Source of the DNA: Micromonospora rifamycinica
GTDB lineage: Bacteria > Actinomycetota > Actinomycetes > Mycobacteriales > Micromonosporaceae
Reading direction: 5' to 3'
NCBI RefSeq assembly: GCF_900090265.1
Contig: NZ_LT607752.1
Location: 4,340,001-4,404,000, forward strand
Length of the DNA stretch: 64,000 nucleotides
The notes beneath the pieces were generated by a model. That model did not search any database, had not been told where the DNA came from, and saw nothing but the letters and a program-made list of their open reading frames with translations. This document shows, piece after piece, positions 17,747 to 25,993 of the stretch. A program made the translations under genes and the position numbers. How positions within the stretch are numbered: the stretch's first letter is position 1; every line of letters begins with the position of its first letter.

Positions 17747-18613
17747 GTGACCTCCGGCACCGGCACGCCGGCCCCGCCGACGGGACGGCACCAGCGGCAC
17801 TGTCTCGTCCCACGCGAGCAGTTGGCCGCCGGCTACGTGTCCCGGTACGGCTCGACGGCGGTGTCCGCGTACGCGCTGGCGGTCCGCGACCTCGTCGAGC
17901 TGTCCCCGGAGATCGGCGCGGTCGACACCTGGAGCCGGCTGGCCGCCCGGATCTGCGACAACCGGTCCGGCCGCACCTGGGCCACCTGGCGCAAGCGGCT
18001 GTCCCGGCACTTCACCACCGAGACGAAGGGGCCGCCGTGGCAGACCGTCGTCCTGGTGGTCACGCACACCGTCGCCGAGGCGGACCGGGCAGCGACCCTG
18101 GGTCGGCTGGAACGGCTCTACGAGGCGGCCCGGGGTGAACCACCGACGAAGCGCCGACGGGCCGTCGACGACCAGCCCCACCCCGAGGGCGTCGACAGGC
18201 GGACCGCACCCGACGAGGCGGACCCCGTTCCCGGCGACGCCTACCTGATCATCGCCCGACTACGCGCCGAGAACGCCTCACTCCGCCGCACGCTGGCCGC
18301 GCGCAACGCTCTGCTGCGCGCCGTCACGGGGGCCACCGGCCAGGCGGCCCCGAAAGGAGGTCTCCGGCCCGCGCCGCGCGTCGGCGGCCCGGACGACGTA
18401 CCGCGACAACGGGAGGCCGCCCTGCTGGACGGTCTCCCGCAGAAGGACCGCAACCCGGGGCACTTCCCCGTCGGCCCGACCCCGACCAACGACGCCCCGG
18501 CCGGGCGGTACCGCCCGCCCCGGATCGACACGGTGTCGCTGCCGTCCCGCCTCGACGTCGTCGGCATCCCGACGCCCCTGCCGTACCCGCCCGGTGGGAT
18601 CCGGCGGGCCTGA
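17747..18613 (+). CDS. Protein of unknown function, possible degenerate HTH plus coiled coil
   Basis: 288 aa from GTG 17747. I do not recognise a named family. Residues about 25-105 are helical and include RTWATWRKRLSRHF and KGPPWQTVVLVVTHTV. The P-P-W-x-x-V pattern recalls the tail of actinomycete XRE-like DNA-binding modules, but this is weak. A polar linker follows, then a short leucine-zipper-like heptad stretch (YLIIARLRAENASLRRTLAA, about 165-185), then a disordered Pro-rich C-terminus. It is cytoplasmic. The gene is opposite in direction to the catabolic genes on either side and sits exactly where a carrier-protein gene or domain might be expected, suggesting insertion. Confidence 0.6.
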   Translation: MTSGTGTPAPPTGRHQRHCLVPREQLAAGYVSRYGSTAVSAYALAVRDLVELSPEIGAVDTWSRLAARICDNRSGRTWATWRKRLSRHFTTETKGPPWQTVVLVVTHTVAEADRAATLGRLERLYEAARGEPPTKRRRAVDDQPHPEGVDRRTAPDEADPVPGDAYLIIARLRAENASLRRTLAARNALLRAVTGATGQAAPKGGLRPAPRVGGPDDVPRQREAALLDGLPQKDRNPGHFPVGPTPTNDAPAGRYRPPRIDTVSLPSRLDVVGIPTPLPYPPGGIRRA

Positions 18614-18638
18614 CCACGCGGTCCGCGCGGTCAGGCCC
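18606..18638. terminator. Bidirectional hairpin between convergent genes
   Basis: A perfect 10-bp inverted repeat (18606-18615 with 18629-18638) with a 13-nt GC-rich loop spans the stop codon of the plus-strand gene and lies 8 bases from the stop of the biotin carboxylase gene. It can serve both directions. Confidence 0.7.
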
Positions 18639-18645
18639 GTACGGG

Positions 18646-19983
18646 TCAGCGCATCCGGCCGACGATGCCGGTGTCGTAGTCGCCGGAGACGAACTCCTCG
18701 TTGTCGAGGAGTTCGGCGAAGAAGGGCAGGTTGTTCTTCGGCCCGGCCAACGCGAAGTCGGCGACCGCCGTGCGGGCCCGGGACAACGCCTCGGCCCGGT
18801 CCACGCCGCTCACCACGAGCTTGGCCAGCAGGCTGTCGTAGAACGGGGTGACGGTGTTGCCGGCGACGTACCCGGAGTCGACCCGTACCCCCTCGCCGGT
18901 GGGCTCCACCCAGGTGCTGATGACGCCGGGGCCGGGCAGGAACCGCTTCGGGTCCTCCGCGTTGATCCGCAGCTCGATCGCGTGCCCGCGCGGGGTCAGC
19001 GCCGCCGGGTCGAAGGTCGGTGGCAGGCCGGCGGCCACCCGCAGCTGCTCCTCCACCAGGTCGACGCCGTAGACCAGCTCGGTCACCGGGTGCTCCACCT
19101 GGAGCCGGGTGTTCATCTCCAGGAAGAAGAACTCCTGCGTGGCCGGGTCGAGCAGGCACTCGACGGTGCCCGCGTTGCGGTAGCCGACCGCTTCACCGGC
19201 CCGCACCGCGGCGGCCAGCAACCGCGCCCGCAGCTCCGGCGAGACCGCCGGGGAGGGCGACTCCTCGACCAGCTTCTGGTTGCGCCGCTGCACCGAACAC
19301 TCCCGCTCGCCCAGCGCCACCACCCGGCCGTCGGCCAGGCCGAGGATCTGCACCTCGACGTGGCGTACCCGGGGGAAGTAGCGCTCGATCAGCACCGAGC
19401 CGTCGCCGAACATCCGCTCGGCGAAGGCGCGGACCCTGTCGTACTCGGTGCGTAGCGCGGCCTCGTCGGCGGCCACCGCCATGCCCATCCCGCCGCCGCC
19501 GGCGGCGGCCTTGACCATCACCGGGTAGCCGATCCCGGCGGCGGCGTCGACCGCCGCGGTCAGGTCGGCGGCCGGCTCGGTGGTGCCGGGCGCGACCGGC
19601 ACTCCGGCCGCCGCCATCAGGTTCCGCGCGTTGATCTTGTCGCCCATCGCGGTGATCGCCTCCGCGCCGGGTCCGACCCAGACCAACCCACGGGCCTGCA
19701 CGGTACGGGCGAAGTCGGCGTTCTCCGACAGGAAGCCGTACCCGGGGTGGATCGCCTGCGCGCCGGTGGCCTCGGCGGCGGCCAGGATCGCCGCCACGTT
19801 GCGGTAGCTCTGGGCCGGGTTCGCCGGTCCCACGCACACCGCCTCGTCGGCCTCGACCACGAACGGCAGGTCGGTGTCGGCCTCCGAGTGCACCGCGACC
19901 GCACGGACACCGAGCCGCTTCGCGGTACGGATGATCCGGCGGGCGATCTCGCCCCGGTTGGCGACCAACAGCGACTCGATCAT
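18646..19983 (-). CDS. accA1: Biotin carboxylase subunit of an acyl-CoA carboxylase (no carrier domain)
   Basis: 445 aa from ATG 19983, with GGAGG-like bases upstream. It carboxylates biotin using ATP and bicarbonate. Complete biotin carboxylase core: LLVANRGEIARRIIRTAKRL, HPGYGFLSENADFA, KAAAGGGGMGM (ATP-grasp glycine loop), RHVEVQILGLADG, FLEMNTRLQVEHPVTE, and the C-terminal VDSGYVAGNTVTPFYDSLLA. It stops right after the biotin carboxylase C-domain (GIVGRMR), so the biotin-carrier region with its AMKM lysine, present in typical actinobacterial 600-700-residue alpha subunits, is absent. A separate carrier protein must exist elsewhere or the enzyme borrows one. Upstream in the same direction is the TetR gene. 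Confidence 0.85.
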   Translation of the reverse strand: MIESLLVANRGEIARRIIRTAKRLGVRAVAVHSEADTDLPFVVEADEAVCVGPANPAQSYRNVAAILAAAEATGAQAIHPGYGFLSENADFARTVQARGLVWVGPGAEAITAMGDKINARNLMAAAGVPVAPGTTEPAADLTAAVDAAAGIGYPVMVKAAAGGGGMGMAVAADEAALRTEYDRVRAFAERMFGDGSVLIERYFPRVRHVEVQILGLADGRVVALGERECSVQRRNQKLVEESPSPAVSPELRARLLAAAVRAGEAVGYRNAGTVECLLDPATQEFFFLEMNTRLQVEHPVTELVYGVDLVEEQLRVAAGLPPTFDPAALTPRGHAIELRINAEDPKRFLPGPGVISTWVEPTGEGVRVDSGYVAGNTVTPFYDSLLAKLVVSGVDRAEALSRARTAVADFALAGPKNNLPFFAELLDNEEFVSGDYDTGIVGRMR

Positions 19984-20121
19984 GTTTCCTCCAGCGTCCA
20001 GGGGTGGGGACGGATGCCAGGGAACCACGATCGGGCCGGCGACCACGAGTCGGGCCGGAGTGTCGACGAACCACCCGGATTCCCGGGCGGCGCGGGTCAA
20101 GGGGCCAGCCGGTGCTGTTCA

Positions 20122-20161
20122 GGCCGGGCGGCGCGGGTCAGGGCCGGGCGGCGCGGGTCAG
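20122..20161. repeat. Tandem duplication of a 20-bp GC-rich unit
   Basis: Two exact 20-bp copies back to back (20122-20141 and 20142-20161), with a third, partial copy just upstream near 20083-20100. They run up to the stop codon of the TetR gene. Confidence 0.75.
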
Positions 20162-20772
20162 GGGCCGGTCTCGGCCAGTAGGGCGGCCAGCGCGGCGGCC
20201 CGCAGCAGGGCCGCCCGCCGCCGCCGGTCGACCTCGCCGCCGAGGAACGGGGTGGAGTTCATCAGGCCGAACGCGGCATGCGCCAGCACCCGCGCCTCCC
20301 CGGCGGGCAGCCCGGGGTGCAGGGCGGTCAACACGGTCACCCACTCCTCGACGTACAGCCGCTGGAGCTTGCGGATGCGCCGCCGCGGCTCGTCCGGGAG
20401 GCGGTCGAGCTCGTGCAGGTGCAGGGCGATCACCGCCGGGTTGGCCAGCGCGAAGTCGACATGGAAGTCGATCAGCGACTCCAGCGCGCCGCGCGGGTCG
20501 CCGGGACGGCCGGCGGCCCGGTCCCGGCCGCCGTCGAGCAGCCCCTCGCTGACCGGGATCAACGCGGCGGCCAGCATCGCCTCCTTGCCGGCGAAGTGGT
20601 GGTAGAGGGCGGGACCGGTCACCCCGGCCGCCGCGCCGATGTCGTCCATGGAGACCCCGTGGTAGCCGCGGGCGGCGAAGAGCCCGACCGCGATCTCCAG
20701 GATCTCGTCGCGCCTCGACCGGCGCCGGCCCGCACCGCCCACGCTGCCCCTCGCCTGCTGCCCCACCGTCAC
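20158..20772 (-). CDS. TetR-family regulator, probable repressor of the liu-type cluster
   Basis: 204 aa from GTG or ATG near 20772. The N-terminal helix-turn-helix is canonical (RRDEILEIAVGLFAARGYHG, SMDDIGAAAGVTGPALYHHF, then GKEAML). The C-terminal ligand domain is helical with His/Glu-rich segments (LHLHELDRLPDEPRRRIRKL) typical of acyl-CoA-responsive TetR proteins. It is the promoter-proximal gene of the block ending in biotin carboxylase, as in the Streptomyces accD1-accA1-hmgL-acdH locus. I infer that it represses those genes until an acyl-CoA accumulates. The palindrome at 15317-15326 is a candidate site. Confidence 0.85.
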   Translation of the reverse strand: MTVGQQARGSVGGAGRRRSRRDEILEIAVGLFAARGYHGVSMDDIGAAAGVTGPALYHHFAGKEAMLAAALIPVSEGLLDGGRDRAAGRPGDPRGALESLIDFHVDFALANPAVIALHLHELDRLPDEPRRRIRKLQRLYVEEWVTVLTALHPGLPAGEARVLAHAAFGLMNSTPFLGGEVDRRRRAALLRAAALAALLAETGP

Positions 20773-20933
20773 CCGGCAAGCGTAGACCTCGACCCGGACA
20801 CCGGGGGGCTGCGGTTACCCGCCAGTTCACCAGGCGGACGGTGCCCGGTCGACGCCCGGCGACATCGATCGCCGGACGGCACGGCCCGTCGCCCCTAGCC
20901 TTGACAGGAGCGGTCCACGCGACGGAGGACGGG

Positions 20934-21356
20934 ATGACGGTGCGGCAACGGAACCGGTCGTTACTGCTCGCCGGGGGGCTGCTGCTCGGCGCCGGGGCGT
21001 TCGACCTGCTGGCCGGGATCGGCGACGTCGGCAGCGGCGACGTGTACGCCTCGCTGGACGCCGACGGGCTGGTCTTCTACGACCTCACCAGCTGGGCCTG
21101 GCTGCACGTGGCGAGCGGGGTGCTGCTGGTGGTGACCGGTCTGGCCGTCGCCTCCGGTCGACGCCGGTGGGTCACGGCCGCCCTGGTGGTCGGGGCGGTG
21201 GTCGTCGTCGTCCACCTGCTGTTCGCGCCCTACCACCCGATCGAGGCGTTGATCGTGGTGGGCCTGACCCTGGCCGCCGCGCGGCTGGTCGTCCGGCACC
21301 GCCGCGCCGAGCGGCGGGATCCACCGGTCAGGACGGCTGGCAGACCCTCCCGGTGA
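20934..21356 (+). CDS. DUF7144-type four-TM membrane protein
   Basis: 140 aa from ATG 20934, with GGAGGAC a few bases upstream. Four hydrophobic helices are evident (LLLAGGLLLGAGAFDLLAGI, WLHVASGVLLVVTGLAVA, VTAALVVGAVVVVVHLLF, IEALIVVGLTLAAARLVV). Between helices 1 and 2 is the acidic LVFYDLTSWAWLHV motif characteristic of this actinobacterial family of unknown function. The C-terminal tail is basic. The last 29 bases overlap the convergent hydrolase gene. Possibly envelope-related; nothing in the context defines a role. Confidence 0.8.
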   Translation: MTVRQRNRSLLLAGGLLLGAGAFDLLAGIGDVGSGDVYASLDADGLVFYDLTSWAWLHVASGVLLVVTGLAVASGRRRWVTAALVVGAVVVVVHLLFAPYHPIEALIVVGLTLAAARLVVRHRRAERRDPPVRTAGRPSR

Positions 21357-22959
21357 AGGACGGGTCCGGTTGCCGCCGGCCGTCCCACGCCGGGTTGAGC
21401 CGGATGGCCAGCGGGGGTGCCTGCCAGCCCGCGCCGAGCTGCTGGAGCAGCGGATACTCCCGGCGTTGCCGACTCTCCGGCACTCCGGCCAGGAAGTGGA
21501 CCAGCCGGTCCTGGACCAGCGACCGGCCCAGCAGCCCGCCGTGCACCCCGGGCATCTGGAAGACCGGGATGCCGGTGTACTCGCCGGGCGGAGCCTCGGT
21601 GGCCGTGGTGGTCGGCAGGAAGGCCAACATCCGGACGCCCGGCACCGGGCACATCAACTGATTGCGGTAGAAGGGCGCGTCGTCCAGCAGCGACCGGATG
21701 AACGGATCGTCCGGCCCGCTGTCGTCGACCCCGACCAGCCTGATCGCCCCGAGCAGGGCGCGAAGCTGCCAGCCGGTGACCACGCCCCAGCCCCGGTCCG
21801 CGCCGGGCGGCGGGTAGTAGGCCCGCCCCGCGTCGATCAACGGGCTGAACATGACCAGGGTGTCCACCGCCGGGTGCGGACGCTGTGCGAGGTAGGTGCG
21901 GGCCAGCATCGCCCCCTCGCTCTCCCCGATCAGGGCGACCGGCCGGCCGGTACGCCGGTGCAGCCGGTCCACCTGGTTCTCCAGCAGGGCGGCACCGCTC
22001 TCCAGCGACCGGGTGGTGTCCACCGGCCGGTACGGCAGCGGCCGACCGTCCCCGGCCAGCCCCCGGTAGGAGAACCGTTCCACGTTCGGGTCGACCGGTG
22101 CCGCCCCGTCGTAGGCGGAGCCGTGCCCGGCGAGGACGATCACCGCGTGCCTGACGTCCGGTGGCAGCCGCTGCCCGAGCACCACCTGTTCGATCGTCAC
22201 CCCGGCCGGGACGACCTGCACCAGCGCCGGGATGGCCAGCGGCACGGCGAGGGCCAGCAGAACCGCGATCGGGGTGACCGGCACCCGGCTCCACCGCACC
22301 CGGGGCGTCTGCACGGCCACGTGCACGGTGCGTTCCCACAGCAGCCCGTTGGCCACTCCGGCGAGCAGCGCGACCGGCACCGTCCACCAGCCGGGGACGC
22401 TCCAGCACAGCGCGCCGGCCACGGTGATCACCACGAGGTTCAGCAGGGACCAGCCGACCAGGGCGATCGACGGCAGCCCGCGCCACCACGGCGCGACCAC
22501 GGCGGCCCGTTGCAGGAACGGCGCGAGCAGGAACATCGGCAGCAGCGAGGCGAGCAGCACCCAGGAGAGCGCGACCACCGAGGCGGCCACCGAGATCAGC
22601 GCCCACGGCGCGACCAGCACGGTGACCACCGCGGACAGTCCGAGGTTGCGTACGAGCAGCCGGCGCAGGCGGGGTCGGGCCACCCCGGCGGGCCAGGCGA
22701 GCGCCACCAGCCCGGTGGTGAGCACCCCACGGAACCCGACCAACAGCAGCAGCACGGCCAGGAAGTCGGGCCACGAGTCGTGGTAGACGTACAGCCAGCG
22801 CAGGTCGTGATAGGTGTCGTACGGCCAGACGGCGGTGACCTGGGAGGACAACCCCTCGGCGGCGACGAACCCTAGGCGGACCAGCACCACCGCCTCGATC
22901 GCCGGTGGCACGGCGGCCAGGGCGCACAGCGCCAGCAGCCGGGGTCGCGGTCGGTGCAC
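21328..22959 (-). CDS. Membrane-anchored alpha/beta-hydrolase
   Basis: 543 aa. Residues about 1-270 hold six or so transmembrane helices (for example FLAVLLLLVGFRGVLTTGLV and ASVVALSWVLLASLLPMFLL). The C-terminal 270 residues form an alpha/beta-hydrolase: the HAVIVLAGHGSAYDG strand-loop, the nucleophile elbow LIGESEGAML with Ser in G-E-S-E-G, an acidic segment, and a late His in MPGVHGGLLGRS. The hydrolase probably lies outside the membrane, since it follows an outward helix. Substrate unknown; a lipid or envelope ester is a reasonable guess. It stands alone between a convergent DUF7144 gene and the FAD monooxygenase. Confidence 0.7.
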   Translation of the reverse strand: MHRPRPRLLALCALAAVPPAIEAVVLVRLGFVAAEGLSSQVTAVWPYDTYHDLRWLYVYHDSWPDFLAVLLLLVGFRGVLTTGLVALAWPAGVARPRLRRLLVRNLGLSAVVTVLVAPWALISVAASVVALSWVLLASLLPMFLLAPFLQRAAVVAPWWRGLPSIALVGWSLLNLVVITVAGALCWSVPGWWTVPVALLAGVANGLLWERTVHVAVQTPRVRWSRVPVTPIAVLLALAVPLAIPALVQVVPAGVTIEQVVLGQRLPPDVRHAVIVLAGHGSAYDGAAPVDPNVERFSYRGLAGDGRPLPYRPVDTTRSLESGAALLENQVDRLHRRTGRPVALIGESEGAMLARTYLAQRPHPAVDTLVMFSPLIDAGRAYYPPPGADRGWGVVTGWQLRALLGAIRLVGVDDSGPDDPFIRSLLDDAPFYRNQLMCPVPGVRMLAFLPTTTATEAPPGEYTGIPVFQMPGVHGGLLGRSLVQDRLVHFLAGVPESRQRREYPLLQQLGAGWQAPPLAIRLNPAWDGRRQPDPSFTGRVCQPS

Positions 22960-23038
22960 GCCCTCTCCTCACCGGGTGACCAGGGTTCCACCAGCAGGTT
23001 CCCCCGCCCGACGACCGCGTGTCGGTGATACCGCCGAT

Positions 23039-24229
23039 CTACCGCCGACCGGCTTGCCGCTCGTCCCCCCGATGGCGGGTCGTCGCGCGTTGCTGGAGGC
23101 CGGCGAGCCGCAGCGCGATCCGGCGGCGCACCGGCGGCATCCCCGACACCGCGTGCAGCGCCAGGTCCCGCAGCGGCCGGCCGGCGGGCGGCAGGGTGGC
23201 CAGCCGGGTCAGCCGGGCGGCGAAGCCGACGACCTCCTCGGCGAGCGGTCGACGACTGGCCGCGTAGTCGTCCAGCAGGGTGTCGGGGTGACCGGCGAGG
23301 ACCCCGCCGAGGGCGGCCCCGAGGGCCACCGCGTCGCAGATGCCGAGGTTCATCCCCTGCCCACCGGCCGGGCTGTGCACGTGCGCGGCGTCCCCGGCGA
23401 GCAGCACCCGGCCGCGCCGGTAGCGGTCGGCGATCCGGTGGTGGACGCGGAACCGGGAACTCCAGAGCACGTCGGTCAGCCGGTCCGGCCGCCGGGTCGG
23501 GCCGCGCTCGTCGAGCAGCGCCTGGAGCCGGGCGGCGTCCGGGTCGCGGGGCGCGTCGGCGACGGCGGCGACCAGCCGGACCACGCCGTCCGGCAGGGGT
23601 GCCCACACCAGCGGACCCGGCCGGGCGAGGAAGAGCGCGACCTCGTCGCGGGGGAGCGCACTGCTCACCCGGACGTCGGCGAGCAGGAACGACTCGCCCA
23701 CGTCGGCCGGCCCACCGAAACCGATGCCGGCCAGGTCACGGACGGTGCTGTGCATGCCGTCCGCGCCGACCACCCAGCGGGCCCGCACGCTCGTCCCGTC
23801 GGCGAAGCCGGCGACCGCCCGGTCGCCGTCGTGGTCCAGGCCGGTGAGCTGGTACGGCCGGTGCACCTGCCCGCCGAGGGCGGCCAGCCGCTCGGTGAGC
23901 ACCGCCTCGGTCACCGACTGGGAGACCAGCAGCGCGTACGGGTACGTCGACGGCAGGTCCCCGAAGCCGAGGGTGAGCAGCACCCGGTCGCGGTCCCGCA
24001 CGGTGAAGCGCGCCGCCCGCAGTCCCCGGGCCACCAGCGGCGCGGTGACGCCGATCCGGTCCAACACCTCCAGCGTGTACGCGTGCACGACGGCGGCCCG
24101 GGAGGTGACCGGCGGTACGGACGCCCGGTCGACCACGGTCACCTCGACGCCCTGTCGGGCGAGGGTGGCCGCGACGGTCAGTCCGGTCGGGCCGGCTCCC
24201 ACCACCAGGACGTCGGTCTGCGCGGGCAG
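23039..24229 (-). CDS. FAD-dependent aromatic-type monooxygenase
   Basis: About 396 aa. A class A flavoprotein hydroxylase: GXGXXG motif (DVLVVGAGPTGLTVAATLAR), DG motif (VVGADGMHSTVRDLAG) and GD motif (VLLAGDAAHVHSPAGGQGMN). These enzymes hydroxylate phenols or polyketides with NAD(P)H and O2. The start is unusual. The best-spaced start after GGAGG (24243-24239) is CTG 24229, giving the standard short N-terminus before TDVLVVGAGP. The next in-frame option, GTG 24268, lies inside the operator palindrome. The gene is divergent from a TetR gene 103 bp away, with several operator half sites between, so induction by a xenobiotic or antibiotic substrate is likely. Confidence 0.85.
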   Translation of the reverse strand: MPAQTDVLVVGAGPTGLTVAATLARQGVEVTVVDRASVPPVTSRAAVVHAYTLEVLDRIGVTAPLVARGLRAARFTVRDRDRVLLTLGFGDLPSTYPYALLVSQSVTEAVLTERLAALGGQVHRPYQLTGLDHDGDRAVAGFADGTSVRARWVVGADGMHSTVRDLAGIGFGGPADVGESFLLADVRVSSALPRDEVALFLARPGPLVWAPLPDGVVRLVAAVADAPRDPDAARLQALLDERGPTRRPDRLTDVLWSSRFRVHHRIADRYRRGRVLLAGDAAHVHSPAGGQGMNLGICDAVALGAALGGVLAGHPDTLLDDYAASRRPLAEEVVGFAARLTRLATLPPAGRPLRDLALHAVSGMPPVRRRIALRLAGLQQRATTRHRGDERQAGRR

Positions 24230-24244
24230 CGTCTCCCACCTCCG

Positions 24245-24319
24245 TTGCCAACAAACGTTTGCCAACACTTGTTGGCAACGGTAGGCCGGGTGGACACCGG
24301 AGGTCAACGCCTGTTGGCA
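24245..24319. promoter_or_regulatory. TetR operator array between monooxygenase and tetR
   Basis: Four copies of TTGCCAACA/TGTTGGCAA: direct copies at 24245-24253 and 24259-24267, the inverse at 24270-24278, and TGTTGGCA at 24312-24319. The middle pair forms a perfect 20-bp inverted repeat (9-bp arms, 2-bp centre). The last copy overlaps a possible -10 (TAGAGT, 24320-24325) of the tetR gene. Confidence 0.8.
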
Positions 24320-24332
24320 TAGAGTCGGGGAC

Positions 24333-24887
24333 ATGACTGCCCGCCGATCCGACGCCACCCGGGCCGCGATCCTGACCGCGGCCCGGCAGCGGTTCGCCGC
24401 CGACGGATACGAGCGGGCCACCATCCGGGCCATCGCCGCCGACGCCAGGATCGACCCGTCCATGGTGATGCGCTACTACGGCAGCAAGGAGGGGTTGTTC
24501 GCGGCGGCCGCCGAGTTCGACCTGCGGCTGCCGGACCTCACCGACCAGCCCACCGACCAGCTCGGTGAGGTGCTGGTCCGGCACTTCCTCGACCGCTGGG
24601 AGGGCGACGGGACGCTGGTCGCGCTGCTGCGTACCGCCGCCACCAACCAGGGTGCGGCCGACCGGATGCGGGCGGTCTTCACCGACCAGCTCGGCGCGGC
24701 GGTGGCCGCCGTCGTACCCGATCCGGCGCAGGCGCCCCGGCGGGCCGGTCTGGTCGCCAGCCAGATGCTCGGCCTGGCGCTGACCCGGTACGTGCTGCGC
24801 CTGCCCCCGGTCGTCGACACCCCGCCGGCCGACCTGGTCACCTGGCTGGCCCCCACCGTCCACCGCTACCTCCGCGCCCCCACCTGA
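24333..24887 (+). CDS. TetR-family regulator controlling the monooxygenase
   Basis: 184 aa. The helix-turn-helix is clear (TRAAILTAARQRFAADGYER, TIRAIAADARIDPSMVMRYY, GSKEGLFAAA). The Ala-rich C-terminal domain (ALLRTAATNQGAADRMRAVF, PRRAGLVASQMLGLALTRYV) matches the common TetR_C subgroup with a catalytic-like Asn/Gln pocket. The divergent arrangement and shared operator array make autoregulation and repression of the FAD monooxygenase highly likely. Start at ATG 24333, 8 bp after the predicted -10, so the transcript may be nearly leaderless. Confidence 0.88.
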   Translation: MTARRSDATRAAILTAARQRFAADGYERATIRAIAADARIDPSMVMRYYGSKEGLFAAAAEFDLRLPDLTDQPTDQLGEVLVRHFLDRWEGDGTLVALLRTAATNQGAADRMRAVFTDQLGAAVAAVVPDPAQAPRRAGLVASQMLGLALTRYVLRLPPVVDTPPADLVTWLAPTVHRYLRAPT

Positions 24888-24908
24888 CCCCGGCCGGCCG
24901 GGCCGGGG
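24888..24908. terminator. Bidirectional hairpin between tetR and rhodanese genes
   Basis: CCCCGGCC (24888-24895), a 5-nt loop, and GGCCGGGG (24901-24908) lie directly after the TetR stop codon and 8 bp from the stop of the convergent sulfurtransferase gene. Confidence 0.6.
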
Positions 24909-24915
24909 CGGGTGG

Positions 24916-25818
24916 TCAGCCGGCCAGGCCGCCCGGCTGGTCGCCCCGGACCACGGGAGCGCGGACCAGGTTGCCCCACTCGGTCCACGAGCCGTCGTAG
25001 TTGCGCACCTGCGGGAAGCCCAGCAGGTGGTGCAGGACGAACCAGGTGTGGCTGGACCGCTCACCGATCCGGCAGTACGCCACCACGTCGTCGGCCGGGC
25101 TCAGTCCGAGCTGGTCGGTGTAGATCGCCCGCAGCTCGTCGGCCGACTTGAAGGTGCCGTCGTCGTTGGCGGCGGACTTCCACGGCTTGCTGACCGCGCC
25201 CGGGATGTGCCCGCCGCGCAGCGCCCCCTCCTGCGGGTAGTCCGGCATGTGCAGCATCTCGCCCGTGTACTCGCCCGGCGACCGCACGTCGACCAGCGGC
25301 CGGCCCGCCGCCACGTGCGCCATCACCTGCTCCCGGTACGCCCGGACCGGCGCGTCGTTGCGCTGCGGCACCGGATAGTCGGCGCGCGGCCGGACCGTCT
25401 TCTCCCGGGTCAGCTCACGCCCCTCGGCGATCCACTTCTGCCGGCCGCCGTCGAGCAGCCGCACGTCGGCATGACCGAACAGGGTGAACACCCACAGCGC
25501 GTACGCGGCCCACCAGTTGAAGTTGTCGCCGTAGAAGACGACCGTGTCGTCCCGGCCGATGCCCTTGGCCGCGCACAGCTCGGCGAAGCTCTCCGCGTCC
25601 AGGTAGTCCCGGGTGACCTGGTCGTTCAGCTCGGTGTGCCAGTCGACCTTGACGGCCCCCGGGAGGTGACCGGTGTCATAGAGCAGCACGTCCTCGTCGG
25701 ATTCGACCACGACGAGACCCTCGTCGCCGAGGTGCTCGGCCAGCCACTCGGTGGTGACCAGCCGCTGCGGGTCGGCGTAGGACTGGAGGCGGGGATGCGG
25801 ATCACTCGGCACAGACAT
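24916..25818 (-). CDS. Thiosulfate sulfurtransferase (rhodanese), CysA2/SseA type
   Basis: 300 aa from ATG 25818. Two rhodanese domains: an inactive N-terminal one (LVTTEWLAEHLGDEGLVVVE, HLPGAVKVDWHTEL) and an active C-terminal one with the persulfide loop C249-R-I-G-E-R-S, followed by SSHTWFVLHHLLGF and YDGSWTEWGNL. The CRIGERS loop and length match the mycobacterial CysA2/CysA3 thiosulfate sulfurtransferases. It moves sulfane sulfur from thiosulfate to cyanide or a physiological thiol. It is transcribed alone; a SufE homologue is encoded about 5 kb away on the other strand. Cytoplasmic. Confidence 0.92.
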   Translation of the reverse strand: MSVPSDPHPRLQSYADPQRLVTTEWLAEHLGDEGLVVVESDEDVLLYDTGHLPGAVKVDWHTELNDQVTRDYLDAESFAELCAAKGIGRDDTVVFYGDNFNWWAAYALWVFTLFGHADVRLLDGGRQKWIAEGRELTREKTVRPRADYPVPQRNDAPVRAYREQVMAHVAAGRPLVDVRSPGEYTGEMLHMPDYPQEGALRGGHIPGAVSKPWKSAANDDGTFKSADELRAIYTDQLGLSPADDVVAYCRIGERSSHTWFVLHHLLGFPQVRNYDGSWTEWGNLVRAPVVRGDQPGGLAG

Positions 25819-25993
25819 GATCCCCAAGTTACGCCGGTGTCCGTGGCACCGACCGCCCAACGGGCCCGCCCCGGCCCCGGTCGCGTCCCGATCGCCCCGG
25901 TCCCCGGCCCGCCTTGGCCCGCTTTGGCCCCGGCCCCGGTCCGCATGGTCCCGGTCCGCTCGGCGCGGCACCGGCACCGCGCCGCCGGGACGG

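Noticed and set aside
24266..24463. N-terminal extension of the FAD monooxygenase into the tetR gene
   Set aside because: The extension is antisense to the TetR HTH and would precede the flavin-binding motif by about 80 atypical residues.
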